This document shows positions 6,946 through 15,875 of a stretch of DNA of 42,014 bases, in pieces. The number at the start of each line of letters is the position of its first letter. Within the stretch, counting starts at the first letter, position 1. A program made the position numbers and the translations under genes. The stretch is from JAPXSY01 sp034003585 (GTDB lineage: Bacteria > Verrucomicrobiota > Kiritimatiellia > RFP12 > UBA1067), in the NCBI GenBank assembly GCA_034003585.1, contig JAVEYH010000017.1, positions 1 through 42,014 of the forward strand, read 5' to 3'. Under the pieces are notes generated by a model that was given only the letters and a program-made list of their open reading frames with translations, had not been told where the DNA came from and did not search any database.

Positions 6946-9900
6946 CTAGGCGGTGGAGTCGCCTCCTGATCGGGACGCATCCACGAGGTGTCCGCGGCTG
7001 GAACCATCGGAATCGAGCGCTTTGCGCACCGCGGCGGCCAGGGCCTGCAGGCTGAAGGGCTTCTGGATGAAATGCACGCCCTCATCGAGAACGCCCTGAT
7101 GCACGACCGCATTGGCGGTGTACCCGGACATATACAGGCAGCGCAGGGAAGGGTCTTTTTCCGTGAGGCGTTTGACCAGCTCCAGCCCGTTCATCCCGGG
7201 CATGATGATGTCGCTCAGGATCAGGTCGAACGCTTCCGCCTGCCGGTGCGCGAGTTCCAGCGCTTTCGCCGGCGTCGCGGCCGCGGTCACCCGGTAGCCG
7301 AGTTTCTCGAGCATGGCTTGGGCCATGGCCAAAAGGGCGGGCTCATCTTCGACCAGCAGCACGGTTTCGTGTCCGCCCCGGATGACTTCCGCCTCGGGAT
7401 GCGGGGTCTGGGGGGGATCGGCTTCGCCGGAGTGGCAGGGGAACCCGATTTTGAAACTGCTGCCCTGGCCGGGTTCGCTGTACACATTGATGAACCCGCC
7501 GTTTTGTTTGACGATGCCGAACACCGTGGCCAGGCCGAGGCCGGAGCCCAGCCCCAACCGCTTGGTGGTGAAGAACGGCTCGAAAAGGTGCGTGAGCACC
7601 TCGCGGGTCATGCCGCAGCCGGTATCGCTCACCACCAACACGACATAATCGCCCGGCGCCGTGTCCATATGATTGCGGCAGTACTCCTCGTTGAGGGTCG
7701 CGTTGAACGTCTCGATGGTGAGGCGGCCGACGTCCTCGATGGCCTCGCGCGCGTTGATGGTCAGGTTGGCGAGGACCTGATCGATCTGGCTGGGATCGAT
7801 TTTGATGGGGTTGAGCCCGGCGGCGGGGCGCCACGCCAGGTCAATGTCCTCGCCGAGCAGGCGCCGCAGCATGGAGAGCATGTTTTCGATCAATGCGTTG
7901 AGGTCCACCACCCGCGGCGCCACGGTCTGTTTGCGCGCGAAGGCCAGCAGTTGGCGGGTGAGGTCCGCGGCGCGCTGGGCCGCTTTGCGGATCTCCATCA
8001 GGTCGGTGCGGCAGGCGGCATCGGGGGCAAGGCACTCCAGCGCCAGTTCGGTGTTGCCGAGGATCACGCTGAGCATGTTGTTGAAATCGTGGGCGATGCC
8101 GCCCGCGAGCCGTCCGATCGACTCGATGCGCTGGAGCTGGTCGATCTGCGCGGTCATGCGCTTGCTTTCGGTGATGTCCTCGAACACGGTGGCGAACCGT
8201 CCCGGACCGGGCGAGCAGACCGAAACGCGCACCATGCGGTCGGTCGGCAGGAGCGTGGACTCGAACCGTGCGGGGTTGCCGGTGGCGGCGGTGGCGGCAA
8301 AGGTCGCGAGATACGGCGGTTCGCCGTCGCCGTGCAGGGTTGAGGCCCGCTGGCCGATCAGTGCGGAGGCGGGCCGGCCGATCAGGCGTTCATAAGCGGG
8401 ATTGACCGATTCCACCACGTAATCGCAGGCTTGGCCCTGGGCATCATGCACGATGCGGTACAGGGCGACGGCCTCGCTCATGGAATCGTACAGTGTCCGG
8501 AAACGCTCCTCGCTTTCGCGCAGGCGCTCCTCCGTGATCTTCTGGTCTTCCACGACGCTCAAGAGCGCCCGGCGCGCGTTCTCGGTCTCTACCAGGACCC
8601 GCCGGGAGTCCTCGGCGGCGGCCGCGAGCGCCCGGGTCGCCTGTTTGCTTTCGGTGACATCGCGGAAGAACCAGACCCGGCCGCAATATCGCGAGCCCTC
8701 GCCGGTGATGGGTGCCGTATGGCGCTCCATCACCCGGCCGTCCTGAAAGGCGATCTCATCGCACCCGGTGAACGTTCTGTCGGCATAAATGGCTCGCACA
8801 CGCTTTTCGAACGACTGAGGGTCGCTGATTTTCGCGAGAACGTGATTCAGGATCGATTCACTGGATCCGGTTTGGGCGAGGTCAGCGGGGATGCCCCACA
8901 GATCCAGGAAACGGTGGTTGAACGACAGGATGCGCCGGTTCCCGTCCACAGCCAGAATTCCGTCGGGGCTGGCCTCGGACTGCGCCTGAAGCAGCGAATT
9001 GTTGAAGGCGAGTTCGCGGGTCCGCGCCGCGACGGTCTTCCGGAGCGCATGCGACCAAAGCATGGCGCCGAAGAACAGCAGGAACAGGAGCAGGGTCGCG
9101 ACCAGAAGGAGCCGGATCACTCCGGAGTTCATGATCCCCTCATGTTCATAGGGGCTCAGCCAGCGGGTTCTGATACGCCGGAACTCTCCCGTGTTTTTCA
9201 AAAGGGCGAGCCCCTCGTCAAATTGGTCTTTCAGGGGATCGTTCGGCGGCAGCGTGGCGTAGCAGGCGTCCGCAGTCAGGGCGGCACGGGTCGCGACGCG
9301 CAAAGCCGTCCACCGGTTACGGCGGATCAGATTATGGGCCGAGATTTTGCAGATCACGGCGCAGTCCGCTTCGCCTGCCGCGAGCCGCTCCAAAACCTGC
9401 TGTTGGGTATCCCGGTACCGGATCCTTGCATCCGGAGCCTGCTGCCGGATGAATTCCTCCGCCACATCCCCATTGAGGAGGAGTACGGTCTTTTCCGCCA
9501 AGTCCGCGAGTTCCGAAAGCGGGGGGTCCTGGCGCCGGGTGACCACCGCATATTGCACGGGCGTGTGGGGCAGGGAGAACGCGACCGTTTTCGCGCGTTC
9601 GTCAGAATAGAACATCGATTGCAGGATATCGATTTCGCCGCTGTCCAGACCCTGCCGGATCTCCTGCCAGGTTCCGCTGCGGAACGTGATGGGGATCGCC
9701 AGCATGCGGCCGATGGCGCGGGTCATATCGACAAAGAGCCCTTCGGGCTGGCCCCGGTCGTTCAGGAACGAATAGGGCGGCAGATTCAGGCTGACGCCGA
9801 CCACGATCCGGCGTGACACAGGGCCTTCGGTTTTGAGGGTCGAGAACCATTTGGCCTGCAGGTTTCGGTAGGTGCCGTCCGCGATGACGATGGAGAGTCC

Positions 9901-10608
9901 CTCATTCAGGAGGGCCAGCAGGGCGGTGTCTCCTTTGCGGACCGCGAAACAGAAGGACTGCTTGTAGTCGGCCAACGGCGGCCCGGCGGGGACCAGATTG
10001 CGGATCTGATGCTGACTGAACAATTGGTAGGCCACCAGTTTCTGTATCACGACGGCGTCATGCTCGCCCCGGGAGAGTTCGAGCAGGGCCACGTCGCAGG
10101 AGGGGCGCGGCACAATCACCGCGCCCAGATTCGCGCGGCGCAGATACTCTTCGGCGTTGTCGCCCCGCATGACGGCCACCCGGCGGCCGTTGAGATCCTG
10201 GGGCGTCCGGATGCCGGGGGTACCGCTGCGCACCACGATCACCCCGTGCATGGTCAGATAGGGGAAGGTGAAATCGTAGAGGGCTTCGCGCTCCGGGGTA
10301 CGGCCCACCAGGGGTAGCGCGTCCAGCTTGCCGGCCGCGAGATCCGTTCTGAGGTCGGCCCAGAGTCCGATGCGGAAGGTGGCCGTCCGGTTCATGGCCG
10401 CCAGGGCGGCGGAAAGCAAATCAACCGAGAAACCCGCCGCACTGCCGTCCGGGGTCACAAGGCAATACGGCGGATACTCCGGCTCACATCCGGCGAGAAC
10501 AGGTGCGGGCGTGCCGGGCGGGTCGCCGGCCATCCCGGTCAGGGCGGTCAGGGCGGCCAGGGCGGCCCATAGCGGGATCGCGGCGGATTTGGGGCGGATC
10601 GGGTACAT
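6946..10608 (-). CDS. Hybrid sensor histidine kinase with two periplasmic solute-binding (SBP_bac_3) domains, PAS and receiver
   Basis: 1220 residues. After an N-terminal signal/anchor come two SBP_bac_3 domains in tandem (about 35-250 and 262-480: EPEYPPYCLVTPDGSAAGFSV-like and SLNLPPYSFLNDRGQPEGLFV-like starts). A transmembrane helix follows at about 493-519, then two PAS domains (about 535-650 and 690-810). The HisKA domain carries H in GGIAHDFNNMLSVILGN (about residue 840), followed by HATPase with N box, GCGM and GLGSGLGLATV. A C-terminal receiver has phosphoacceptor Asp in LILSDIIMPGMNG (about 1132). The architecture resembles BvgS/EvgS-type sensors that bind small ligands such as amino acids. 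The last ~16 residues come from a repeat. It is separated from the upstream receiver-PAS gene by 1 bp and is the last gene of a four-gene signalling operon. Confidence 0.93.
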   Translation of the reverse strand: MYPIRPKSAAIPLWAALAALTALTGMAGDPPGTPAPVLAGCEPEYPPYCLVTPDGSAAGFSVDLLSAALAAMNRTATFRIGLWADLRTDLAAGKLDALPLVGRTPEREALYDFTFPYLTMHGVIVVRSGTPGIRTPQDLNGRRVAVMRGDNAEEYLRRANLGAVIVPRPSCDVALLELSRGEHDAVVIQKLVAYQLFSQHQIRNLVPAGPPLADYKQSFCFAVRKGDTALLALLNEGLSIVIADGTYRNLQAKWFSTLKTEGPVSRRIVVGVSLNLPPYSFLNDRGQPEGLFVDMTRAIGRMLAIPITFRSGTWQEIRQGLDSGEIDILQSMFYSDERAKTVAFSLPHTPVQYAVVTRRQDPPLSELADLAEKTVLLLNGDVAEEFIRQQAPDARIRYRDTQQQVLERLAAGEADCAVICKISAHNLIRRNRWTALRVATRAALTADACYATLPPNDPLKDQFDEGLALLKNTGEFRRIRTRWLSPYEHEGIMNSGVIRLLLVATLLLFLLFFGAMLWSHALRKTVAARTRELAFNNSLLQAQSEASPDGILAVDGNRRILSFNHRFLDLWGIPADLAQTGSSESILNHVLAKISDPQSFEKRVRAIYADRTFTGCDEIAFQDGRVMERHTAPITGEGSRYCGRVWFFRDVTESKQATRALAAAAEDSRRVLVETENARRALLSVVEDQKITEERLRESEERFRTLYDSMSEAVALYRIVHDAQGQACDYVVESVNPAYERLIGRPASALIGQRASTLHGDGEPPYLATFAATAATGNPARFESTLLPTDRMVRVSVCSPGPGRFATVFEDITESKRMTAQIDQLQRIESIGRLAGGIAHDFNNMLSVILGNTELALECLAPDAACRTDLMEIRKAAQRAADLTRQLLAFARKQTVAPRVVDLNALIENMLSMLRRLLGEDIDLAWRPAAGLNPIKIDPSQIDQVLANLTINAREAIEDVGRLTIETFNATLNEEYCRNHMDTAPGDYVVLVVSDTGCGMTREVLTHLFEPFFTTKRLGLGSGLGLATVFGIVKQNGGFINVYSEPGQGSSFKIGFPCHSGEADPPQTPHPEAEVIRGGHETVLLVEDEPALLAMAQAMLEKLGYRVTAAATPAKALELAHRQAEAFDLILSDIIMPGMNGLELVKRLTEKDPSLRCLYMSGYTANAVVHQGVLDEGVHFIQKPFSLQALAAAVRKALDSDGSSRGHLVDASRSGGDSTA
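6949..6996. repeat. Partial palindromic element forming the 3' end of the hybrid kinase gene
   Basis: GGGACGCaTCCacGAGGtGTCCGCGG (6972-6996) matches the left half of the element at 2416-2469. The adjoining AGGCG...CGCCT (from 6948) forms another small hairpin. On the minus strand it encodes the last residues of the kinase (RGHLVDASRSGGDSTA), so the insertion supplied the present stop codon. Confidence 0.5.
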
Positions 10609-10609
10609 A

Positions 10610-11743
10610 TCAGGATCTCGGCGGGTCGCCTTCTGTTGACACCGGATCAGCGTGTCCGGGCAGCGGGTCGGCCGCGCTGGCGTATCGGGGGGGGCGGCCG
10701 AGTTCGGCCAACAACAGGTTCACCTCCCGTTTCAGCTCCAGTACGCGCGTTTCGCGGCCGAGCGTGGCGCTATGCCAGCGCCGCAACTCATCCAACTGCG
10801 ACTGTTCGTTCTGAATGGCGCGCTGCTGCACCGAGATGTCCTCGATGAACCCCTCGATGGAAAGCAGTTCTCCGGTCGCGTTGTCGAACATGCCCTGTCC
10901 CCGCTCGAACACCCATTTCTCCTCCCCGGAGGCGGTGCGGATCCGGTAGGTGAGTTCGAAGACCTTGCGCTGGCGCACGGTTTCCTGGATGGTCTCCCAC
11001 ACGTACGCGCGGTCGTCGCCATGGATCAGCGACGCGTAGGAGGTCTTGCGGTTCTCGATCAGATCGGCGGCGGCGTATCCCGTCAGGGGCCGGCATCCCT
11101 CACTGATGAACAGCATGGTCCAATCCTCGGTGTTGCGGCAACGGTAGACCATGCCGGGCAGATTATTCATCAGGAGGCGCATCTGGTCGGTCTGAAGCTG
11201 CAGTTCGCGGGAGAGGTCCCGGCTCTGCTCGACGGCCTTTTCGAGTTCAGCGTTGGTTTGGGCGAGCCTTTCCGAACGTTCCTCCAGTTTGCGGATCAGC
11301 GCGGCGTTGTACTGTTCCAGATAGAGGTGCTCGTCAACCGGCGGCGCGGAGGCCGAGATGAGCGCGGGATGTTCCTCAAGAATTTCGCGGATGGCGCGGA
11401 GAAAGGCCTCGGGCTCCTCCGGCTTCACGATGAAACGCGCCGCGCCGAGGGAGAGCGCGAAATCGCGGTCCCGCTGATCGGTGTAGGTGGCGGAATAGAA
11501 AATGAGCGGGATGTGTTGCAGCCGGGGGTCTTTTTTACACTCCCGGCAGAGGGTGAACCCGTCCATCACCGGCATCAGGATGTCCGTGATGATCAGATCC
11601 GTCGGCTCTTTTGCCAGGAGGTCGAGCGCCTCGGCGCCGTTCCGGGCTTCGACGAGCGAGAAACCGTTGTCGCCCAGGAGCGAGCGCATCAGATAAAGGT
11701 TGTCTTCGCGGTCGTCGACAATCAGGATGCGGGCATAACTCAT
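10610..11743 (-). CDS. Response regulator receiver-PAS protein, no output domain
   Basis: 377 residues. The N-terminal receiver has acidic pocket Asp10-Asp11, phosphoacceptor Asp54 (IITDILMPVMDG), the conserved Ser of IFYSAT and Lys of FIVKP. A coiled-coil linker (about 145-190: EQYNAALIRKLEERSERLAQ...) leads to a PAS/PAC domain (about 195-320). A second short coiled coil ends the protein. No kinase, GGDEF or DNA-binding domain is present, so it probably relays or scaffolds signals. The ATG at 11743 is preceded by AGGAGGAG and overlaps the stop of the upstream regulator by 4 bp; an in-frame extension to 11995 only reads into that gene. Confidence 0.88.
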   Translation of the reverse strand: MSYARILIVDDREDNLYLMRSLLGDNGFSLVEARNGAEALDLLAKEPTDLIITDILMPVMDGFTLCRECKKDPRLQHIPLIFYSATYTDQRDRDFALSLGAARFIVKPEEPEAFLRAIREILEEHPALISASAPPVDEHLYLEQYNAALIRKLEERSERLAQTNAELEKAVEQSRDLSRELQLQTDQMRLLMNNLPGMVYRCRNTEDWTMLFISEGCRPLTGYAAADLIENRKTSYASLIHGDDRAYVWETIQETVRQRKVFELTYRIRTASGEEKWVFERGQGMFDNATGELLSIEGFIEDISVQQRAIQNEQSQLDELRRWHSATLGRETRVLELKREVNLLLAELGRPPRYASAADPLPGHADPVSTEGDPPRS

Positions 11744-12126
11744 GGCTCCTCCTTTCCGGCTCCGCCGGCCAGGGCGTCGATCTGGGAAACGAAGGTGTCG
11801 GGGTTGATCGGCTTTTCGATATACCCGTTGCATCCGGCGGCCAGCGCCTTCTCCCGGTCGCCCGGCATCGCATACGACGTCACCGCCACGATGGGGGTAG
11901 CGGAGAAATCCGGCAGCGCGCGCAACGCGCGGGCCACGGCGTATCCGTCCATGGAGGGGAGCTGGATGTCGAGCAGGATGATGTCGGGCCGGCATTCGGC
12001 GGCCTGCCGGATGCCGTGCGGCCCGTCTGGGGACGCGAACACCTCATAGCCGCTCTGCTCCAGCAGATAGGTCACCAGATAACGGTTTTGCTCGTTATCC
12101 TCGATCAGCAGGACCTTCCTGTTCAT
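11740..12126 (-). CDS. Single-domain response regulator (DivK/CheY-like)
   Basis: A 128-residue receiver alone. Glu9-Asp10 form the acidic pocket, Asp53 (IILLDIQLPSMDG) is the phosphoacceptor, Thr of VAVTSYA and Lys of YIEKP complete the active site. Length leaves no room for an output domain; such proteins pass phosphate between kinases or act by protein contact. It overlaps both neighbours by 4 bp (kinase upstream, receiver-PAS downstream), so all three are translationally coupled. Confidence 0.92.
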   Translation of the reverse strand: MNRKVLLIEDNEQNRYLVTYLLEQSGYEVFASPDGPHGIRQAAECRPDIILLDIQLPSMDGYAVARALRALPDFSATPIVAVTSYAMPGDREKALAAGCNGYIEKPINPDTFVSQIDALAGGAGKEEP

Positions 12127-13142
12127 GTTTGCCCCCTTCCGGCATGGTCTGTCAGCGTGAGCGTGAAGGCGCTCCCCTCGCCGGGCACGCTGGAGACGGT
12201 GAGATCGCCGCCTAGCCGTTCCGCCAGGCGTTTGCAGATGGCCAGGCCGAGCCCGGTTCCCTCATGCTGGCGCGCCAGTCCGGTGTCAAGCTGTCGGAAC
12301 GGCTGGAAGAGCAGGGGCAGATCCTCTGGCCGGATCCCGATGCCGGTGTCGCGGACCGTGAACCGCACGCGTTCGCCCTCGCGTCGGCCGCAGAGAATGA
12401 TCTGCCCCGCGTCGGTGAATTTCACGGCGTTGTTGAGCAGGTTAATCAGAATCTGCTCCATGCGGCGCGGGTCGCTGTGGATCCGGCCGAGATCGGGCGC
12501 CGCGTCAAAAACGAGACGGAGGCTTTTTTTGCCGGCGAGGGGCTGGATCAGCGCGATCACTTTCGCGGCGGAGGCGGCCAGATCGACCGGCTCGCGGCGC
12601 AGGATCAGCTGATCCGCCTCAATCTTGGAGATGTCCAGAACGTCGCTGATCAGGTGCAGGAGGTGGGCGGAGCTGTCGCGGACCATCCCGAGCTGTTTTT
12701 TCTGCTCGTTGTTGAGCGGGCCCGCCCGTTCCTGCAGCAGGATGCCGCTAAAACCGATGATCGAGTTGAGCGGTGTGCGCAGCTCATGGGACATGTTGGC
12801 GAGAAAGGCCGATTTGATCCGGTCCGCGGACTCGGCGTGCTCTTTCGCGATGGCCAGGGCGGTCGTGCGCTCGGCCACGCGCCGCTCCAGATGCGCGTTC
12901 AGCTCCTCCAGTTGACGTTCGGCGCGGATCCGCACCTGCAACTCCCTGCGCAACAGAAACCAGAGCAGCCCGCCGGTGACGAGGACGAAGGCGATGCCCT
13001 TATACATGGAGAAACGCTGGTACAGGTCGGCGTCCGGCGCGACACGCCGCAGCAGACTGTCCGAAAACAGGATCCACGCCCCCGCCACAATCAGGTACGG
13101 GAGGATGATGTTGCGCGCGGCTCTACTTCCCGGAGAAGCCAT
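12123..13142 (-). CDS. Membrane sensor histidine kinase
   Basis: 339 residues. Two transmembrane helices near the N-terminus (ILPYLIVAGAWILFSDSLL and GIAFVLVTGGLLWFLL) enclose a short extracytoplasmic loop. A coiled coil (AERQLEELNAHLERRVAERT) leads into HisKA with His in SHELRTPLNSIIGFS. The HATPase domain has NLLNNAVKF (N box), DTGIGI (G1) and GTGLGL (G2). It has no receiver of its own, so phosphate likely goes to the downstream single-domain regulator. The ATG at 13142 is chosen because AAAGGTG lies at proper distance; an upstream GTG at 13196 lacks a binding site. A promoter at 13221-13249 drives the block. Confidence 0.92.
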   Translation of the reverse strand: MASPGSRAARNIILPYLIVAGAWILFSDSLLRRVAPDADLYQRFSMYKGIAFVLVTGGLLWFLLRRELQVRIRAERQLEELNAHLERRVAERTTALAIAKEHAESADRIKSAFLANMSHELRTPLNSIIGFSGILLQERAGPLNNEQKKQLGMVRDSSAHLLHLISDVLDISKIEADQLILRREPVDLAASAAKVIALIQPLAGKKSLRLVFDAAPDLGRIHSDPRRMEQILINLLNNAVKFTDAGQIILCGRREGERVRFTVRDTGIGIRPEDLPLLFQPFRQLDTGLARQHEGTGLGLAICKRLAERLGGDLTVSSVPGEGSAFTLTLTDHAGRGQT

Positions 13143-13220
13143 CCGTTCACCTTTTGATTCAGCCGGATACAGGGGCTTCCGCGTATCCAACCCCACTCAT
13201 CATGTCTCCAACATGACCAT

Positions 13221-13249
13221 ACAGTAAATCGGGGGCATCGCTTTGTCAA
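13221..13249 (-). promoter_or_regulatory. Probable sigma-70 promoter of the four-gene signalling operon
   Basis: On the minus strand, a perfect -35 TTGACA (13244-13249) and -10 TACTGT (13221-13226, 3 of 6 consensus) are 17 bp apart. It lies about 80 bp upstream of the kinase ATG at 13142. The rest of the 250-bp space to 13445 shows only a small TGTACC-TTC-GGTACC-type palindrome near 13260-13275 and nothing else I can name. Confidence 0.5.
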
Positions 13250-13445
13250 TAAAGATACCTGTACCTTCGGTACCCGGTTTATCGAGGCGCCGGGTGACCG
13301 CGCTAGGCCCCGAACCGGCCTGACCGTACAGGTCTTTTACCCGGTCCCGATTTCGAGGGTGCGCTGTTGTTGCTCCGGATTGCCGTCTTCTGCCCGCAGA
13401 ATCCAACAGGTGCGTGTGGATTGGGGTTGCGGGAGGGGCCCCGCG

Positions 13446-14132
13446 TTAGGAGAGGGTTAGCGGCCTGCCGAGCCGGTCAGCGATCAGCCTGGCGGCTTCG
13501 CAGGGTACGGCCAGATCGGTGAAGGACCGGATGATGGCCGACGGCTGGTGCGGCGCCAGGGTCTCGGCCGGATACGAGGTGGTCAGCGCGATGACGGTCA
13601 TGCCCGCGCCCCGGGCGGATTGGATGCCCGCGATGGCATCCTCGAACACCACGCATGCGGCGGCCGGCATGCCGAGACGCTCGGCGGCCAGCAGATAAAT
13701 TTCGGGGTCGGGTTTGCCGCGCCTCACGTGCGAGGCGTCGACAACCTGACGGAAATAGGGACGGATCGCCAGGCCGTCCAAAACGAAACGCACGTTCTCG
13801 TCCGGGGCTGAGGTGGCCACGCCGCAGGCGATCCCTTCGCGCCGCGCGAAATCCAGAAGCGGCAGCAGTCCCGGCGGGGGAGCCAGATGGGGACGGTACT
13901 GTTCCCGGTAGAGGGCCTCTTTTTCCACAGTGGAACGGAGGACCTCTTCCTCGGTCGGTTCGCGGCCGAGCAGGAACCGCATGTACTCGCGGTTGTTGAA
14001 CCCCAGTCTGCGTTTGATCTCCTCGACGGTCAGCTCCCGTCCGAATTGCCGCGCATAGGCGGTCCACGCCAGAACATGATAATCCGAATTGTCAGCGAGC
14101 ACGCCGTCCATGTCGAAGAGAAGAGCAGTCAT
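13446..14132 (-). CDS. HAD-superfamily hydrolase, beta-phosphoglucomutase-like
   Basis: 228 residues with HAD subfamily I organisation. Motif I is LLFDMDGVLADN (nucleophile Asp and general acid Asp). A helical cap follows with RRLGFNNREYMRFLLGR, then motif II Ser in VATSAP, Lys in RRGKPDPEIYL and motif IV VVFEDAIAGIQSARGAGM. The cap and the KPDPEIYL/EDAIAGI signatures are those of beta-phosphoglucomutases and sugar phosphatases, so it likely handles a phosphorylated hexose. The ATG at 14132 fits the HAD N-terminus; a longer start at 14192 adds non-homologous residues. It lies last in a minus-strand run that includes an AraC regulator and secreted enzymes. Confidence 0.85.
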   Translation of the reverse strand: MTALLFDMDGVLADNSDYHVLAWTAYARQFGRELTVEEIKRRLGFNNREYMRFLLGREPTEEEVLRSTVEKEALYREQYRPHLAPPPGLLPLLDFARREGIACGVATSAPDENVRFVLDGLAIRPYFRQVVDASHVRRGKPDPEIYLLAAERLGMPAAACVVFEDAIAGIQSARGAGMTVIALTTSYPAETLAPHQPSAIIRSFTDLAVPCEAARLIADRLGRPLTLS

Positions 14133-14225
14133 ACGTCGGAAGTATACCACAAAGGGGGGGTAGCGGGAGAAAACGTTCAGCGCGCAAGTCAAAACGGGGA
14201 TGCGGCCCCTGAAACCGGGAACCGG

Positions 14226-14894
14226 TCACCGGGCGGGGCGCGGCTCCATCCTGCGCGGCCCGAGCCCCTCGCGGAGGGCGGCGAGATCGCGTCGCATCTG
14301 GACGAGTTGTTCGTCCAGGGCGGAGATCCGCTTGTCGAGCGTGGGGTAGGCGGCCAGGGCCGCGTCGTTCGCCGGATCATAGACCAGGCCCAGAAAGGCG
14401 TAGAGCGGGGTGAAATAGCTGTCGATCGCCGCGAGCCGTTTCTCCATCGCCGTCAGACGTTCGGCGAAATCCTCGGGCACGGCCGTGACGGTGACCGTCT
14501 CTTCAAGATGCCCGAACGCCTGATCAAGATAGGCGGTGAGTTCCGTCAGCAGGCCGGGCAGGGCGTTCAGGTTGCCGATCGCGGCGCTGAGTTCGTCCGT
14601 GCGGGGGGCGGGGCTGTGCGGTGCCGCGGAACCGGTGGGGGCGGCGCGCGCTTCCTCCGGCGCGTGGGATTCGATCCGGGACAGGCGGCGGTTCAGCGTG
14701 GCGAGTTGGACGTTCAGGGCCTCCGCCTTCCGCAGCAGGTCGGACTGGCGTTCCCGTAACCCCTCGGGTTCCGCGAGGGCCTGGCTCAACGCGATGCGGA
14801 TCCGGCGGCCCTCTTCGCGGATGCCGCGCCGCAGCGTCATGATCGCGGCGAGCAGCCCCAGGCCGAGGGCCAGAAAGGCGGCCGTTTGTCTCAT
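14226..14894 (-). CDS. Coiled-coil membrane-anchored protein of unknown function
   Basis: 222 residues, no recognised family. One N-terminal hydrophobic helix (residues about 4-19: TAAFLALGLGLLAAIM) would anchor it in the inner membrane. The rest is rich in Leu, Glu, Arg and Ala heptads (LRERQSDLLRKAEALNVQLATLNRRLSRIE and LTAMEKRLAAIDS, LDKRISALDEQLVQMRRDLAALRE), which predict long coiled coils broken by an Ala/Pro linker near 83-97. The ATG overlaps the stop of the upstream AraC gene by 4 bp, so the two are co-translated. Confidence 0.7.
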   Translation of the reverse strand: MRQTAAFLALGLGLLAAIMTLRRGIREEGRRIRIALSQALAEPEGLRERQSDLLRKAEALNVQLATLNRRLSRIESHAPEEARAAPTGSAAPHSPAPRTDELSAAIGNLNALPGLLTELTAYLDQAFGHLEETVTVTAVPEDFAERLTAMEKRLAAIDSYFTPLYAFLGLVYDPANDAALAAYPTLDKRISALDEQLVQMRRDLAALREGLGPRRMEPRPAR

Positions 14895-15832
14895 GCGCGC
14901 CTCCGGGGCTCAGGGCGGTTCCGTTTGCGCCAGGCGTTGGGGGTGACCCCGAAGGCGCGTTTGAAGTGCGAGGAAAAGTGCTGGGAGGCGCAGAATCCGA
15001 GGTCAAACGCGATCTGCGTGATGGGCGCGTTCGTCTGGTCCAGTCTTTGCTTGGCCTCCTCCAGACGGCAGGCGAGCACGTAATGGTAGGGCGGCAGCCC
15101 GGTCAGCTTCTTGAACTGGGCGATCAGGAGCGAGGGGGAGAGACGGGCTTCGCGCGCCAGCACGTCAACGGGGAACGCCTGCTCGGGATGTTCGCGGATG
15201 GAGGAAAGGATCTGTTCCATGAGTTGCGGATGGGTGATCGCATTCGTGTGGACGGAGGCGTCGATCACGCTCATCAGGAGCGCGGTGCAAGCGGTGGTGA
15301 GGCCCACGGTGCGGTAGGGGCCGGGGTCCTGCGCGTGGTACCGGAACAGTTGGGCAAAGGCATGTTTGACCGTATCGGTCTTGGCGATGATGTGGCAGGG
15401 CAGACGGGTCAGGCGGGTCCAGAGGTCGCGCGCCTCCGGCGCCGAGAGCCGTAAAAAATTCCGGCCCCGCCGCGGCGCGCGGATCAGCAGCCAATGGATC
15501 ATGGTCCCCTTGGGGTGCGCGGTCAGGCAGTGGGTGTCGTCCGGCTTGTTCAGGTAGAGGTCGCCGGGCATGATCCGATGCTCCTGCCCGTTGCTGAGCA
15601 AGGTCAGCGCGCCGCGCAGGCAAAGGCCGATCTCCAGGCAGCCGACGTGACGGTGCGCGCCGACCGGGGTGACGCTGTGCCCGTACCGGCTCAACCCGAG
15701 CACCGGGATCTCGGGCAGCCCCGCCTCCGTCAGGTCGAGCGCGCGGCGCTCCGGCGTGTCGAGGTAGGTGACCGACAGTTCCGCGGCGCGCCGGGTCCGC
15801 TGACGTTGAAGCGTTGAGCGGTGAGCTTTCAA
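14891..15832 (-). CDS. AraC-family transcriptional regulator with cupin sensor domain
   Basis: 313 residues. The N-terminal half is an AraC-type cupin (HRHVGCLEIGLCLRGALTLLSNGQEHRIMPGDLYLNKPDDTH). The C-terminal 100 residues carry two helix-turn-helix motifs: VDVLAREARLSPSLLIAQFKKLTGLPPYHYVLACRLEEAKQRL and ITQIAFDLGFCASQHFSSHFKRAFGVTPNAWRK. Such regulators sense a sugar or metabolite and activate adjacent catabolic genes. The start is a TTG at 15832 with GAGGGGG upstream; no ATG or GTG fits before the cupin. The first ten codons coincide with an imperfect heptameric repeat. It follows the DoxX-fusion gene by 43 bp. Confidence 0.88.
   Translation of the reverse strand: MKAHRSTLQRQRTRRAAELSVTYLDTPERRALDLTEAGLPEIPVLGLSRYGHSVTPVGAHRHVGCLEIGLCLRGALTLLSNGQEHRIMPGDLYLNKPDDTHCLTAHPKGTMIHWLLIRAPRRGRNFLRLSAPEARDLWTRLTRLPCHIIAKTDTVKHAFAQLFRYHAQDPGPYRTVGLTTACTALLMSVIDASVHTNAITHPQLMEQILSSIREHPEQAFPVDVLAREARLSPSLLIAQFKKLTGLPPYHYVLACRLEEAKQRLDQTNAPITQIAFDLGFCASQHFSSHFKRAFGVTPNAWRKRNRPEPRRRA
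15801..15829. repeat. Imperfect heptameric repeat at the 5' end of an AraC gene
   Basis: On the plus strand the units TGACGTT, GAAGCGTT, GAGCGGT and GAGCTTT follow each other, close to the GAACGYY/GAGCGTT heptads seen in three other places. Here they encode residues 2-11 of the AraC protein. Confidence 0.45.
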
Positions 15833-15875
15833 AATACCCCCTCGATTCTTCGCGGCGCGACCGCGCGGCGGAACC

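Noticed and set aside
13427..13445. Terminator hairpin after the HAD gene
   Set aside because: The GCGGGAGGGGCCCCGC sequence pairs poorly around its centre and has no T-run.
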